Shown here piece by piece: positions 1 through 14,300 of a stretch of DNA of 48,853 nucleotides. This DNA comes from Verrucomicrobiota bacterium. GTDB lineage: Bacteria > Verrucomicrobiota > Verrucomicrobiia > Limisphaerales > SIBE01. Within the stretch, counting starts at the first letter, position 1. Each line of letters starts with the position of its first letter. The DNA lies in the NCBI GenBank assembly GCA_027623095.1, contig JAQBVM010000009.1, forward strand, positions 1 through 48,853, written 5' to 3'. Under the pieces are notes generated by a model. That model ran no database searches. It saw nothing but the letters and a program-made list of their open reading frames with translations, and was not told the DNA's origin. Made by a program: the position numbers and the translations under genes.

Positions 1-2352
1 CCCGGCGCCCGCCGTGATCGTGTCATTTCCACCGATCGCCGTGGCAATGGAAGTTGCGGAGATAAGCTGGCCACTGGCGCCATCGAACGTCAGTTCGCCA
101 TTGTCGCCCATAACGATGTTGTGGCCCTCGGCAGCATCGATTGTCTCCGCACCTGCGCCACCCAGGAGAATGTCATCGCCTTCATTGCCGTTGATGAGGT
201 CCGTATCGCCAAACGCCGGATCAATGGTTGCGATCAGCGTGAGCTGGCCGCCGGTGTACCCCAGCCGGCCGTTATCGCCCAGAACCACGTCATTACCGAT
301 GTTGCCTGCGAGAGTGTCCGCTCCGAAACCGCCCAGAATAATGTCGTCGCCCTCCGCGCCGGTTATGCCGTCGTTCGCGCCCAATCCCGTGTCGATCGTC
401 TTGATCTCAATCCGGTCGCCATTGGCGGCAAAAGTGATGGAACCGTGGTCTCCAACAAGGATGTCATTTCCAACATCGCCGGTCAGTGTGTCCGCTCCTG
501 TGCCTCCAAAGATAGTGTCGCTGCCTTCTCCTCCGTTAATCGTTTCAGCCGCGCCGCTTGCGGGATCGTCGGTCGTAATTAACGTCACCTGACCGCCGGT
601 ATAGACCAGCCTGCCATTGTCGCCCAGGACGATGTCGTCGCCGCCACCAGCTTGGATCGGGTCGCTGCCGGAACCACCCAAGATCACGTCGTCGCCGGTG
701 CCCGAGTTGATCAGATCGTCCGCGCCAAAGGCATGGTCGGTGGTCCTGACTTCAACGCGCTCTCCGGTTGCGGCGAAGAGAATGACGCCTTGATCGCCTA
801 GAATGATGTTGGTGTCCGCCCCGCCGGTGATTTGGTCGGCCCCGGTTCCGCCGATAATCGTGTCGTTTCCATCCGCGCCGTCGATGATGTCGCCCGATCC
901 GTTGGACGGATCGGCGGTGGTGATCAATGTCAGTACGCCGCCGGTGTAATCCAGCACGCCATTGTCGCCCAAGATGTCGTCGTTGCCTGCGCCACCATTG
1001 ATGATGTCGGAGCCAAAGCCGCCGATGATCGTGTCGTCTCCGTCTCCGGAGTTGATCGTGTCATTCGCGCCGGTGTCGTTGAACGTGGTGGTGACCTGGA
1101 TGCGTTCGCCGCTCTCGGCCAACACGATCGTGCCCTGGTCGCCGATCAAAATGTTTCGGCCCGAGCCACCGGAGATTTGGTCCACGCCGCTGCCGCCAAA
1201 GATCGTGTCGTTGCCGGCGCCGCCATCCAGGACATCACCTGCACCCGTGGCCGGATCGGCCGTGGCGATCGAGGTCAAATTGCCGTTGGTGTAATCCAAC
1301 ACGCCGTTGTCACCCAGGATAGTGTCGTTGCCGGCTCCGCCATTGATGGTGTCCGCTCCGAAACCGCCGATGATCACGTCATCGCCCTCGCCCGAGGTGA
1401 TGACGTCTTCGGCCCCAATGTTGTTGAATGTCGTCGTGACCTGGATGCGTTCGCCGCTCTCGGTCAACACGATCTTGCCCTGGTCGCCGATCAAAATGTT
1501 TCGGCCCGAGCCACCGGAGATTTGATCGACGCCGCTGCCGCCAAAGATCGTGTCGTCGCCCTCGCCGCCATTCAGATCGTCCGCCGCGCCTTCCGCCGGA
1601 TCAGTCGTGGCGATCTCGGTGAGGGCGCCATTGGTGTAGGTTAACCGTCCGTTGTCGCCCAGGATATCGTCATTGCCCGCGCCGCCATGAATGGTGTCCG
1701 CTCCGAAGCCGCCGATGATCACGTCGTCGCCCGCGCCGGAGTTGATCACGTCGTTGGCGCCGACGCTGACATCTGTGCTGGTGATTTCAATGCGCAAGCC
1801 TGCCGGGGTCAATCGGATGACGCCCATGTCACCGAGCAACACATTCTTACCCAGACCGCCGTTCAACTGATCGACACCGGCGCCGCCAAAAGCGGTGTCG
1901 TCGCCGTCCCCGCCGGCGATCACGTCATTGGCGCCCGTGCCGGGGTCGATCGTCCGCACCAAAGTCACATGCTTGTCGGCGTCCATCTCGACCCGGCCGG
2001 AATCGCCGACCAGGATGTCGTCGCCCGCTTCGCCGTCGATGTTGTCGTCGGCGCCGCCTATGTCGCTGACGAATTGGCTTTGCAGATCAAACACCGTCCC
2101 GCCAATCGTCAGCTCCGCCTGGTCGCCGATGATGATGTCATTGCCCGTGCCGCCGCGCAGCGTGTCGGTCCCGGCGCCGCCGATCACGATATCCGCGCCG
2201 GCGTTGCCGTTGATCGTGTCGTTGCCGGGTCCGCCGTAGATCACATCGGGTCCCTGGCCGGCGGTGATGTTGTCATTGCCTTGGCCGCCGATGATCACCA
2301 GCGGCTGAGTCAAATTGCTGGCATCAATGACGTCATCCGCAGGACCTCCCAG
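1..2352 (-). repeat. RTX / haemolysin-type calcium-binding repeats
   Basis: From LILGGPADDVIDASN onward the translation is dominated by GGxGxDxI/L nonapeptides, for example IYGGPGNDTINGNAGAD. These bind calcium in RTX proteins exported by type I secretion. Repeats come in higher-order units of about 115 residues, each with a GDNGxLxYTxGxLTxIxTxDP linker and an ILIGDQGxIxLxxxGxRIQVTT linker. The array continues past the window edge. Confidence 0.93.
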
Positions 2353-5300
2353 AATCAGATTGAGATTGGAAGCGACCGTTCCCTGCAAGTTTGAGCTCGC
2401 GCCAAACGGATCGTTGTCGCCGAAATCCATTGTGATGGTCAGCGAACCGTTCGGGGCAGACAGGCTCGATCCCACCGCCGTGCTAATGTCATCGCCGGCT
2501 TGCAGCAGGATGTTGCCGTTCCGCGAAAGGATTGAACCGTTCGCGGTCAGGGTAATGTCGTCGTCCGCGGCGGCGGGATCGGTTTCATTGGCTGTCAGGG
2601 TGACGTCGTGTTCCGCGGTTACGTCCGCGTTGATCGTGAGCCCGCCATTAATGCCAAACTCAATCTCGCCGCCGCCCACCACATTGCCGCTGATCGTGGC
2701 GGCGCCCATGTTGGTCAATATCACGTTGCCGGCACCGCCGCTGGTGATGCCGGATACAGCCAATCCGCTTTCATTAATCAGCTCGATGTTGCCGCTGGTG
2801 CTGTTAGCCGCATGGAAGTTCTTGATCTTCGTCTCCAGCGCGTTGCCGCTGCCCATTCCGCTGACGGAAGTGACCGTCAGTCCGTCCGCGATCACGTTGA
2901 CCGCGTCCCCATTGCCATCCAGGACCGCGCCCGCAGCGTTGATCGCGACGCTGCCGGAAGCCGTCACCAAACCCTGAAGGGTCACATCGCCCGAGGTTGT
3001 TTGCAGACTCAAGTCGGTGACCGCCACCGGAACGGCGACGTTGATCGCACCGCCGGCGCTCAAAGTCACTGCGGAAGCCGCGGCGCTGGCGCCCACCAAA
3101 TTGCCGGTATCAGTTAGAATGATGGTGCTCGCATTCGATTGCACGCGGTTGGCGGCAACCGGGCCAACCGTGCCGATTGCGATCCCGTCGCTCTCCGCTA
3201 GAAAGACGTTGCCGCCCGCCGCGATGGCGATGGTGGCCAAGGTGGTCTCGATCGCGTTCGCTTCCGCGCCAACATCGCCGGCGGTCTCGATTCGAGCCGC
3301 GCTGGCGATCAGGTTGGCGGCTTGTTCGTTGGCGTCACGGATCCAACCCGTGTCGGCCCTCAGACTAATGGACCCGCCGCCCGCGTTCAGGCTGCTCAAG
3401 GTGATGTTTTGCGATGCGCGATATCGGATGTTTCCGCCACCGCTCATGGCGGCCGCTCCGCCGCTCATGGCAATCGATCCGCCCGAACCTTGAACGTCGA
3501 TCGTGCCGCCGCCCGTTCGGATATCCGCCGACTGGATCACGCCCGCGCCTGCCAGCACGCTCACATGACCGGACCCGCTGGTGACGTTCGTGTTCAGCGT
3601 AATACCCGCGTTATCGCTCTCCAAAAGAACGTTGCCGGAACGATCCGTTGCCACCGCATCGTTCACAGTTATCGAACCGCCCAACGCGCGGACTACGATG
3701 GATCCGTTGCTGTCTGGTCGCGTCGTCAATCCCGTCATCGTTGCGGGATCCCGAACCACGATGAGGGTTCCGTCGCTTTCGATCTCGCCAACATCGATCG
3801 GACTGATCGCGCCGATCACAATCGACCCGTGGTTCTCCAAATAAACGCTGTTGCCGCCGGCCAGCCCGGCAATAGTCCCAACCTCCGATTTGATCGGAGC
3901 GGCGCCGGAGCCGGCGGACACGCCGGCGTCCACGCGAAGTTTCGCGGCTTTCACATTTGCGGTCGGTGTTCCCGCATCGATAATCGAGCCGTTGGCCGAG
4001 ACCAGGGAGACGCTGCCGGCGCCCGCATCCAATCTTGAAATCACGATATTCTCGCGCGCCTCAATCCGTGCGTTTTTATTGGCGACCGTCGCGGCGCTGC
4101 TCCCATCCATCGTGACCGCGCCGGAAGCGCTGCGAATCATGAACGTGCCGGTTGTTGCGAGGGTCACTCCGGCGCCGATCGTGGCATCGTTCACCGCGCT
4201 CAAGAACGTGTTGGCCGCCTTCAGACCGTCGCCCAAGACCAATTGGCCCGCCGAAGAAAGGTTGAGGTCCCCCTTGACATCGACCGCTCTGGAGACGGCC
4301 AGATCCCCGCTCGCGGTTCGCACGACCACGGTTCCGCCGGAGACCAATCCTGCTTGAACACTATCGGTCAGGACCTGAGATCCGCCGTTAAAGTCAACCG
4401 CCCGGACACTCACTCCCACCGAACCAATCTGCAATGCGCCGGCGTTGACCAGATTCGCGCCGCCTAGTCCGCTGACGAGGCTCAAGACCGGAGTGCTCAC
4501 CTCCAGGGCATTATCCGCGCCGGCGCCCAGCATTCCGACGCCGGCGCCCGCATTCACACGCAACGCGCCGGCTTGGATATCGACGCTGGCATCGCCGCCA
4601 TCCAAGAGGCTTCCGGTTTGGCTCAAGACACTGACAACGCCCGCTCCCGCGTTGATGCCCGCAATGGTCACGTTGCTCCCTGCGCTCATGCGGACGTGAG
4701 AGCCTTGCGTGTTCACACTGGCGCCTTGGGCCATCGTAATCGTTGACCCCGCCACGATGCTTAATCCGGCATTGCCGTCCGCGTTCGGACCCGTGAGGCT
4801 GATCGCTCCAGTCAGCGCCGCCGAACCGCTGGAGATCAACGTCACCAACTTGCCGGTCGCAACGTTCGCAACGGTCAATGCCGAACCGTTGCCAGACGCC
4901 AGGTCAATCAGCACATCGCCGCCGTTCACCGCAACCGATCCAACGCTCAGGCTGTCCGCGCTCAATTGGCGCATCCGAACGTCGCCGTTCAATGCCGACA
5001 GGCTGCTGACGGTGACGGCTCCGGCACGATTGTTTTGGAGGTGAATGTTTCCGCCCGCGGTGCTGGCGGCCAGCTCGGCGACGGCGGTAGAAACCACGTT
5101 CAAATCGCCAATTCCGGTGGCGGCATTGAGCGTTGCCCTCGATGCGATGATTGATCCGCCTCGGACGGCGCCGCCACTCGAGCTTAGCGCTACCTCCGAA
5201 CTGGCCGTTACGTCCTGCGCTACGACGATATTTCCGGCAGCGCTCACATTTACCGAACCTTGGATCGCACTGGCGTTATTTAGGTTGATCGCCGTGGAAT

Positions 5301-8300
5301 CGGAAACTGTCAGATCACCCGCTCCAGTGACTTGCGCGGTCAAATTGACGACATTGGATTTCACGTTGATTCCGGCCCCGGCGCTGATTGCAAGATTGTT
5401 CGTGGTAATGCGGGCCGCCTCTGAAGTCTGCACCTTTCCACCCGCCGTCAATGTCACGGAATCGGAAGTTTGAGCATCGGCTTTCAGCGTAATATCGCCG
5501 CCTGCCTCGATCCCGAGTTCATCCAACGTCTGGTCAGAGCCCTTGATCAACGCGTTCACGATCACGGAACCCACTCGGAAGTTTCCATCCGGATCACTGG
5601 AGACTGACGACTTGAGACTGAACCGTTTGTTCGCCTCAAGCGCCGCCCCGTTGAGCTCAATGTCGCTGCCCGCCGCCACTTCCAAGACGCCCTCGGCGCC
5701 CGTCGCTTTGAGGCTCAGATTTTCGGCCCTGATCTCGCCGTATGCCACTAGTTTGATCCGGTCCCCGGCAATCGCGAGATCGGTTCCATCGAAGATAATG
5801 TCGCCCGCCAGAACACTCTCGATCACCGGCGTCAAATCCAGGGCTCCCGGATTGCTGGCAACGATGAATTTCGGGCTGAATATTAGCTCCCCGGTATTCG
5901 TCACGACGGTCGTATTATTGGCGGCATAAATCGTCCCGGCCGCGGGATCCTGTTCGGTGGAGAAGTAGGTCTTGAACAAGCCGGTATTAACGTCGTACGC
6001 CTGGAACCGATACCGTTGGCTAGCCGAATCCTGCCATTGATAAATCGTCCCGCTGACCAGGTCTTTGGTATAAACCAGCCCTGTTGGGTCGGTGTACATT
6101 TCGTATCCGGTTGCCCGTTCCTTGGCCACTTTCTGAACAAGCTGCCGCACCGGAACCAGAACCAAAGAGCTCGCGTCGGTCACAGGATTTAGCCCGCCAC
6201 CGATCACTTCAAATACCGTGCCCGATCCATCTTCCGGATCATTCTTGTAGTAGAGTTCGCTAGTATTAAGATCGCGGTATTCCCATAAACCCTCCGCAAA
6301 GCCTTCCGTGACCCGGTTTCCGCGCGCGATTAGCACGATTTCGTCGAGAACTCCGGCCGTGCCTTCCAAACCGCCTTCGACACTGATATTCCCCGCGTTT
6401 GTAACCAGTTCGATGGTCTCCGTGATTCGCATCGAACCGTTGATGACGAAGGACGAATCGGCTTCCAGCGCGAGCGTGTTCCCTTCCAACTCCGCGTTCT
6501 CGCCGATGAGCAATGATGCAGCGCGGAAAGCAGGCCCGTCCGGCGCCCTGACACCGCCTTCGACGCTGATTGTTCGTGCTGCCAGAATCGTGACCCGACC
6601 GCCGGAATTGATGGTTACACCGCCGCCGCTCGGTTCAACGACTTGGACGCTTCCATTCCGCGATTCAACCGTGATGGACGATCCGGGCGCCGGCGCCTGA
6701 ATGTTGAGAATCTCAATCGACTCGAGCGCCAGTATCGAAACGGAACCGTTGGCCGCGGTGACATCGACCCTGTTTAACCCTTGTGAATTCTCCGTCACGC
6801 TCTCCAGATCGATGATTTCGATATCGCCGTTCGCGGCATGAACTCCGGGCAACGCATTCGCGGCCACTTCGATTCGGCCAATACTGGCCGCCGTCAGCCT
6901 AATCTCCCGGGCCACCAAATCAGGGATGCCGTTGGTGTTCGCGGTCGGAATGATCGATCCGCTTGCGCTCAGTTCGATGTCTCCGAGAGACGTGAAGGTC
7001 TTGGTCAAGGTCACCAGGCTTTGGGCCTCGCTATTCGCGTCCGAGCTGTTGAAGCCGATCGACTGGTAGTAGGCGGCCAATTGCGGAACGACCGCGGTCG
7101 CGTCGAGCGCCTGGGCGCCTGCGAGATTCAGGTCGGAAGCGCCCGCGCCGAGAATGCCCGCGCTCCGCAGCGCGGCATTCAGGAACTCCAGGCGCATCGC
7201 GGCGGCGTCCGCCGCGGTTCCCGCGTACACACCGGCATTCAAAGCGCCGAACTGAATATCGCCGCCGGCATTGATCGTGATGTCGTTGGCTTCGGCGTTG
7301 GTGCGGAGAATCGTGGATTGGAGGATGAGCGTGCCGCCGGTGGTGATACGGATCGCGCCGGAGAGCACTTCGAGTTCGCGCAAGGTCAGTGGATCGGCGC
7401 CCGGATGCGTGATGTTGACATCGCCCAGGCCCGTAGAACGAATCGCCAGATCATTGATGTTGGTGTTGAGCGTGATGCCACCCTGGATTTTCAGATCGAC
7501 CTGATGGGCCACGAGCGCGCCTAAAGTCGCGAAACTGCCGTTTTGGGCAAAGACCAGCAAGTCGCCTTCACCGGCGATGTTCACGTCACGCAGCGTGACG
7601 CTGGACAATCCGTTGCTCGCCGGGAACGTGGTCAGGTCAAAGTCATCTTCATCACCGCCGCCGCTGAGCTGAACGCTGACACCATCGAACGCTCCAATCG
7701 CCGAAATCTTTAGGGCGCCGTCGGGGAGAATGGCATTATTCAAAACCAGATTCCCTTGGTTCGTCAAAGTCACGTCACCCTTTCCGGTCAGAACAAGGTT
7801 CGCCGTCTTGACAGAAGCATTTGCCGAAAATCCGCCTTTCAGATTGGCGTTCAGCGTATCGCCCCGCATCAAACCGCCACTATGAATCACCGCGCCCGCC
7901 GGAGCAGTCAGATTGATTGAGCCGCTGGTGCTGAGGGTTCCGTTGGTGAGATCGATGGTTCCCTGCGTCGCGCCGGCATCGATATCGATCTGGCTGCCGC
8001 TAAAGGTCGAAAGGTCGGTGAAGATACTGCCAATCACGCTGCCTGTTCCGTCCAGGCCCGCGTTGATGTCAACCAAGTGTCCCGCGGAGATCGTCCCTTT
8101 TACTTGGATGTCGTCGTTGGCGTTAAGGACAATCTCTTCCAGCGCGAAAAGTTCGCCCTCGACAGACATCTCCGTTCCCGCAGTCAATTCGATGCGATCC
8201 AGCGCGGTCGCTCCTCCGTTATCGACGCGCACTGCGCCGGAAACGGCCACATCGACCTTGCCTGCGGCATCAATATCGACCAGCGACGATGCTTTCACTT

Positions 8301-11300
8301 CCGCGAGCGCCGGAAGCGTCGTGTTCGGATCATTCACGACCGAAGGCAGCGATCCGACAATCGTGACGTCGCGGCCAGCTTTGGTTTCGATTTCGCTCAA
8401 GGAGCCGTAGGCATTGACAACTCCACTCAGAATGACATCCCGGCCCGCGTCGATCGAAACGTTTCCACCGGCGCGAACAGCATCGTCTCCGAACGTGCCG
8501 AAGTCGCGCAGGAGTCCCTTGTTGAATACCCGGCTCGTGACAAAGACGACTTGATCCTGTGTGATCAGCTCGGTCTTCCACTGGGTGACGACCGCTTCTT
8601 CGACGACCTTCACCTGGGTGTTGAACGTTTCGAATCGTGGCCGAAACCCAAACACGTCCTCCGCGGTGCTGACATACTGGAACCGCGTAGTCGTACGAGT
8701 GTCCTCGATAGGTTGGAAGATTGAAGTCCAGTTGTACTCATAATCAAACTGTTGTTCGATCACGCGAGCCGACGTTTCGAAGATATTATAAGACCTCGAG
8801 GACCTCTGCCCGTCCGAGAGAGTCACGCTCCACTGTTCAGAGAAGGTAGAAGAAGCTGGTATCGTGAAGCCGTTGACGAACATAGGTGCGACGCCCACGT
8901 TGGTAATGCTGACATTCACATCGACGCGTGCGCTACCCTTATTTCCGAGAATATCTATCAAATTGAACATGTGAACTTCAACGACACGTTCGGAGTTCTG
9001 CCCTACAACCAATGAACTTCTGGTTTCGCTTCCTCTGGTACCCTTAACATCCGAATTGTGAAAGTTCAGATCAACGTCAACGTCTTCGCCAAAATACTTC
9101 GGAATGGTAATACCTAGAAAATCTAGTATCGTCTCGCCCGACACATCCCATGAGGCTGTTGCCTGAAACGAGTATTGAGGGAGATACGTTATTTTGCCGA
9201 CGTCTCTAGTGTAGGTGAAGACTTGTCGTCCATTGTTAATCGTAGCGGTGGATGAATTGTACCCTGACGGAGATATGATATTGACGCCATTGATATCCGG
9301 GAATTGAACTTCTCGTTGAAACAGTAGTTCGCCGTAGGCCGGGTACTCGTCGTCACCGACGACAGGGACTAAGAGGATTCTCCGGGCGCTTGACTTATAA
9401 TACTCGTCGTAGGTTATACCGTTAATCACGGGTTGCTCGTTCTGCAGGGTGTATCCGCTTTGTTGGAGAGCGTCGACAACGGACTCCAACTTTAACAACG
9501 TAAAGTTGCCGGAGGCGCCGGGCCGGATCGCTTCGACGCCGGAATTAAAACCGAAAGTCGAATCGCTGACCACACCAAAAGTGGTTATGAGATCGGACTT
9601 TTGAACGACGATTTGGCTGGCGTCGGCAAAGTCAAACCGTGAATCCATGCTGTAATGAATCGGACGCAGCCCACCGTTCACGTCGGGCTCGGCCAATGGA
9701 TACAAAAAGTGCTCACTATTGCGCGCGAAATGACGGTAGGTTGTTGTCTTGATAACCGGGTCGCCAAACGGTTGATTAGATTCGATTTCTTCCGTGATGA
9801 CCAGGTCGTTAACCTGTTCGAACCCATCCTTCAATAATACCGTTTTCAGGTCGGCGGGATCGAACAAATTATAGATGTCATCGAAGGGGAACTTACTGGT
9901 GGTACTAGGATAAACGCGCAATCCGGAAATTTGGGGAATCTCAAAGGCATCACTCACAATGCCACCGAGCCCTTCTACGTCATTTGGCGAGAATGAAATA
10001 GTTACCGGATTCGTTCTCTGAAGATCAGGCGTCTCAGCCGTGCTCCAATCCGGAGCGTGTGGCTGCGAACCGGTGACGCCATCCGTTAGGGTATAGGTTC
10101 GTTTGCCTTCACGGGCGTCAGTCACATTCCAGCGCGCGGGACTACTGTCGTCATCGGTGTAGAAGGTCGGCCCGGACGTGCTGACCAGCGTGGAACGGTC
10201 CTGGGTGTAACGGACCACGGCCTGATCCCGGAATGTTCCCACCGTTTCCTGGAACGGGTCCGTTTGTCCTTGAGACACGAGACGGAGAACGTCGTCCAGA
10301 GCCCCTTCAGGCAGGCGTATCCACTTGTCGCTCAAGTCCGGGAGCTGGGTGGGGTTAAGATATACGAGCCTGTTGTTCTTCCACGGCGGCGTCCAGTTCG
10401 ACACACTTGGGGAACCATTGATTACCCGGTACTCTTGCGGATTCGCAAAACTGAAGTTGAACAAACGCTTGTAACCGAGATGTTCCAACACTTTGAGCCG
10501 TTGAGCGTCATTCAATTCGTTGAATGTGGCCGTGGAAGCCGGAGTCCCGGCGTTCCCCCAGAGATTCTGGTTGTTGTTAAAGTAATCGACCCCCCCAATG
10601 AACCACTCCCGTTTGGTTTTGGTCGTGCCGTTGTAGTACCCGTCCTGCGTCAAGGTGATATCCATCGTGTGAAAGACATCGCCAATCTTCACCTCTTCCG
10701 TTCCGACCTGTTCAATGACCTCCGTTTCAACCCAATTGATCCGAGGAACCAGAATAAAGCCATTCGTCACCGTGCGGCTGCCCGTGACAATGGAAATGAT
10801 CGCGGGCTCCTGGGAGATGATCGGTATTTGCTGCCATTTCTTCTTGTCCGCCAAAGCGGCATCCGCCAGGACATTGAAATCGTTACCCGCGATGACCCTG
10901 ACATTCCCAGTGGCGTTCAGCTTTCCACTGCCGGAAATGGTCACGCTGGCCGGGGCCAGGTCCGAGGATTTCTTGTCGTTGGAAAGCAATTTCGCCGGCG
11001 TCCAGGCCACACCGACACCCGCGTGCAAGTCAATATCGCCTGACGAATTGATCGTCCCGACGATCGTGACCTGGGTGACGGCATTCAGCAGCACCCGTCC
11101 CAGTGTTCCCGAAGCAGTGATGACGCCCTCGATGTGAATCACGCCCGCGAAGAGATGCGCCAGCACTGCTGACTCGACGCTGGCGTTTCCGCCGATCACC
11201 AGCACGGAACCGGTCGGCGCGAACAATTCCACGACGGCGGCGGCTCCGCGGCCATGGACCGTTCCATTGTTCAGCACGGTGACGTTCTTCCCGTTCAACG

Positions 11301-14300
11301 CGATGTGATCGGAGGCATCGACCGTTCCGCTTACAAAGATGTCGCCGGCCGTCGTCACGGTAATGGCGGCCACGTCCGCGACCAGCCCCACCTCAACGGA
11401 GCGAGGCTGTCCAACCGTTCCGTTGAGCAAAACGGTTTGGGTCCCCGTCAGCGTGATCGACCCGCCATTACCCGTATTCAGCGTGCCGCCGCTGACCCGC
11501 ACTTCCCCGCCAGACGCATCCTTGGTGAAGACGAATTCGGTGACCCAAATGCTGACCGTGGATTGGCTGGTTCCGCCGGTCACCGTGACGTCGTCGTCCG
11601 CCTGAACGAATCCGTCGAGGGTCACCAGGCCGCCCGCCGTCAGCGATATGTCCGACCCGTCGTCGAGGGCCTCGATCAAGCCGTGGATTTGCAGATCGCC
11701 GGAGGTTTGAATCGAGATGGAACTCGGCCCGATCGGATTGACGAGCGTTCCGGCGCCGGTGGCGTCGGTCCGCAGCAAGCTCTTGGCGTTCATGAGCAGC
11801 GAACCGTTGGACACCCCGAGATCAATCCGGCCCGTCGCGAGGATGGAACCGCCCACCACCACCGTTTTTCCGGCGGCATCCACGCCATCGCCGCCGATGG
11901 TGAGCCAATCGGTCACGTCGATATCCACCGCGCCGTTCCGTCCGGTCCAAACGACCTTGGCACTTTCGTTGAGCGCGCCGCCGGCGTGCAGCGCGCCGGT
12001 CAGACTCAGATCACGCGCCGTAATGGCAATTCGGGATTGATCCGCCCGGGCCAGAATCTGAGCTCCGGCGCCGATGGACACCGAGCCTTGGGTGGTCAGT
12101 TCAAATAGGCTGCCGGTTTGAATTACCGCCCCGCGCTGAACCGGGGTCGGGCCGCTGCGGTCGATGCGTCCCAACCCGACGTTGCCATTCGAGTTCAGCA
12201 GCATTCGTTCGCCGGTTGTCACCGTGGCGTCGTAAAGGTCAATCGCGTTCGGCCCGGTGATTCGCGCGGAACCGGCCACGTCGATTTCGCCCGTGACCAA
12301 AACCGAAGCCGAACCATTGATCTGGAACTCAAAGTCATCGGTTGCCGGCGTGGCGCCCGTTCCCTTCACAGAGCCTGCCACAGTGATTGCCGCTCCGGCC
12401 AGTTCGATGATCGCGTCGCTCTCGATGCGGCCCGCGGCGCTGGTGACGGTCAGATTGCCGTGGGTGGCCTCGATTCGCAAAAGGTCCAGATTCACGCTGC
12501 CCGGGCCGACTACGCCGTTGATGTTCACATCGTTCAGTCCGGTGATGGCGATTTGGCCGCCACCACCAAGGCTCCGGATCTTGCTCGTGGCCTCGATGGC
12601 GACGCTGACTTCACCAGGAACGATATTTTGACCGGAGGAAACGGTAATTTGGTCGTCCGCTTCGATCAGGCCCCGGACGATCAACGATTGCTTGGAGCCC
12701 AAGTTGACGTCCGAGCCGTCGCCGCGAGCGAGCACGTCGCCCTTGATTTCTCCCACGACGCCGGCATTGAAGCCAATCGAGCCCTTGACCGTTTCCAGGA
12801 CGCCCGTGAAGTCGAGGTCGATATCCACGCCGTCCGGCGAAACACCGCTGAAGAGCTTGATTTCATCGTGCCCGAGGACTTTGCCGGCAATGTAGAGCTT
12901 GCCGTTCGGACCCGCCGGAGCGCCGATGGAAACGACCGATCCGGCGCCCGGCGCTTCAATCGCACGCAGCAAACCGGAGGAGCGCGTGCCGCCGGCCAGG
13001 TCGCTCAGGCCGAGAAGCCCGGCATTCACGGACGTGTCACGAATCTTGAATTGGTATGGGCCGGTGAAGAGCAGCTTGCCGTTCTTCAGTTTCATATCCA
13101 GGTCCGGATCGACGCCTGGAGTGCTCGGATCATCCGCCACGTTGAGGTAGGGATCACCGACCGAGAAGCTCGCATTGTCCGAGCGAGTGACCGTGTAGGA
13201 AGCCGCGGCGATGGCCGCCTCGATGTCCTCGACCAAATCGGCCACATTGTCATTGTCGGCCGTGGCCGCTGCCGGGACCGTCACGGAACCGGCGTATTCG
13301 AAATCGACCTTGTTGACGAAGAAATCGATCCTCACGTCCGCGGCGAGTTTTCCATCCGCGGTGGCGATGAATCCGGCGGGCTCGATTTCATTCGTGTGCG
13401 CCGGCGCCAGTATATCGACGCGTCCCGGGGCGTTGAGGTTGATCCGGCTGTCCGGGCGGGCCGTCACGAGGCGTCCGGAACCCAGCATCACGATGCCGCG
13501 GCCTGATGAATTCGAGCCGCCCACCAAGTCAATCAATTTGCCGGCCTGCATTTCCAGGCCGATCCGGATTTGTTTAGCCGCCTCGATGCGAAGAACGGAA
13601 TCGCCGCCGAAAAGTACTGGAACGCGCCCCAGAAAACTGCCTGTCGGATCGTTGATCGTATCAACCCGTCCGCCGGGCACCACCAAGCCGTTGACTTCGG
13701 CATCGGCGCCCGACCGGAAGATAATCACACCATTCGGATCGTTCGTCGTGATTTCGCTCGCTGGATGAACGAGGACGCCCGTGCCGGAGCTGTGCGTTCC
13801 GCCAATGACTTCGATCTGCTTGCCGGCCCGAATGAAGCCGCCCGTCTCGACAACTTCGCCCTGGGCGTTTTTGGTTAGACCGCCCACAAACGCCCGGCCT
13901 GGAACCTGAATTAAGACGGCGGAGGGGCGAGCTGAGGGCTCCGTGGCCCATTCCACCGCCTGGCTCAGCAGGTTTCCGCCGGCGTCGAATGTTTGAACCA
14001 GTTTGCCGCCGGAGATGATTGTTCCCAGCATTTCTAAATCGCCGGTGCCCCGGAGATTGACCGATCCATCGGTGCCCGATGAGGACAGTCCGCCGGCGGT
14101 CATTCCGCCTGCGGTCGTCACGATGAATCCGAGCGGATCGCCCGCCAGGTTCACATCATCGGCTCCAGCCGTGCCGCCCGTAGCATTGACCGTGTGCGAG
14201 GCGAGGAGGCCGGTGGCCACATAAAGCTGCTGGCCTGCGGTCACGCTGAGGACGGCGTCGTCTCCGGTAAAGCTCACACCAGTGGCCGTGGGCTTGCCCC

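Noticed and set aside
1..2352. CRISPR-like periodic repeats
   Set aside because: Periodicity is protein-level (RTX nonapeptides and 345-base units), with no constant repeat and unique spacers.
12118..13506. Long plus-strand frame (462 codons) and many similar ones opposite 1-22 kb
   Set aside because: They are antisense to a continuous minus-strand frame with clear domains; composition is Arg/Asp/Gly shadow-like and no family is recognisable.
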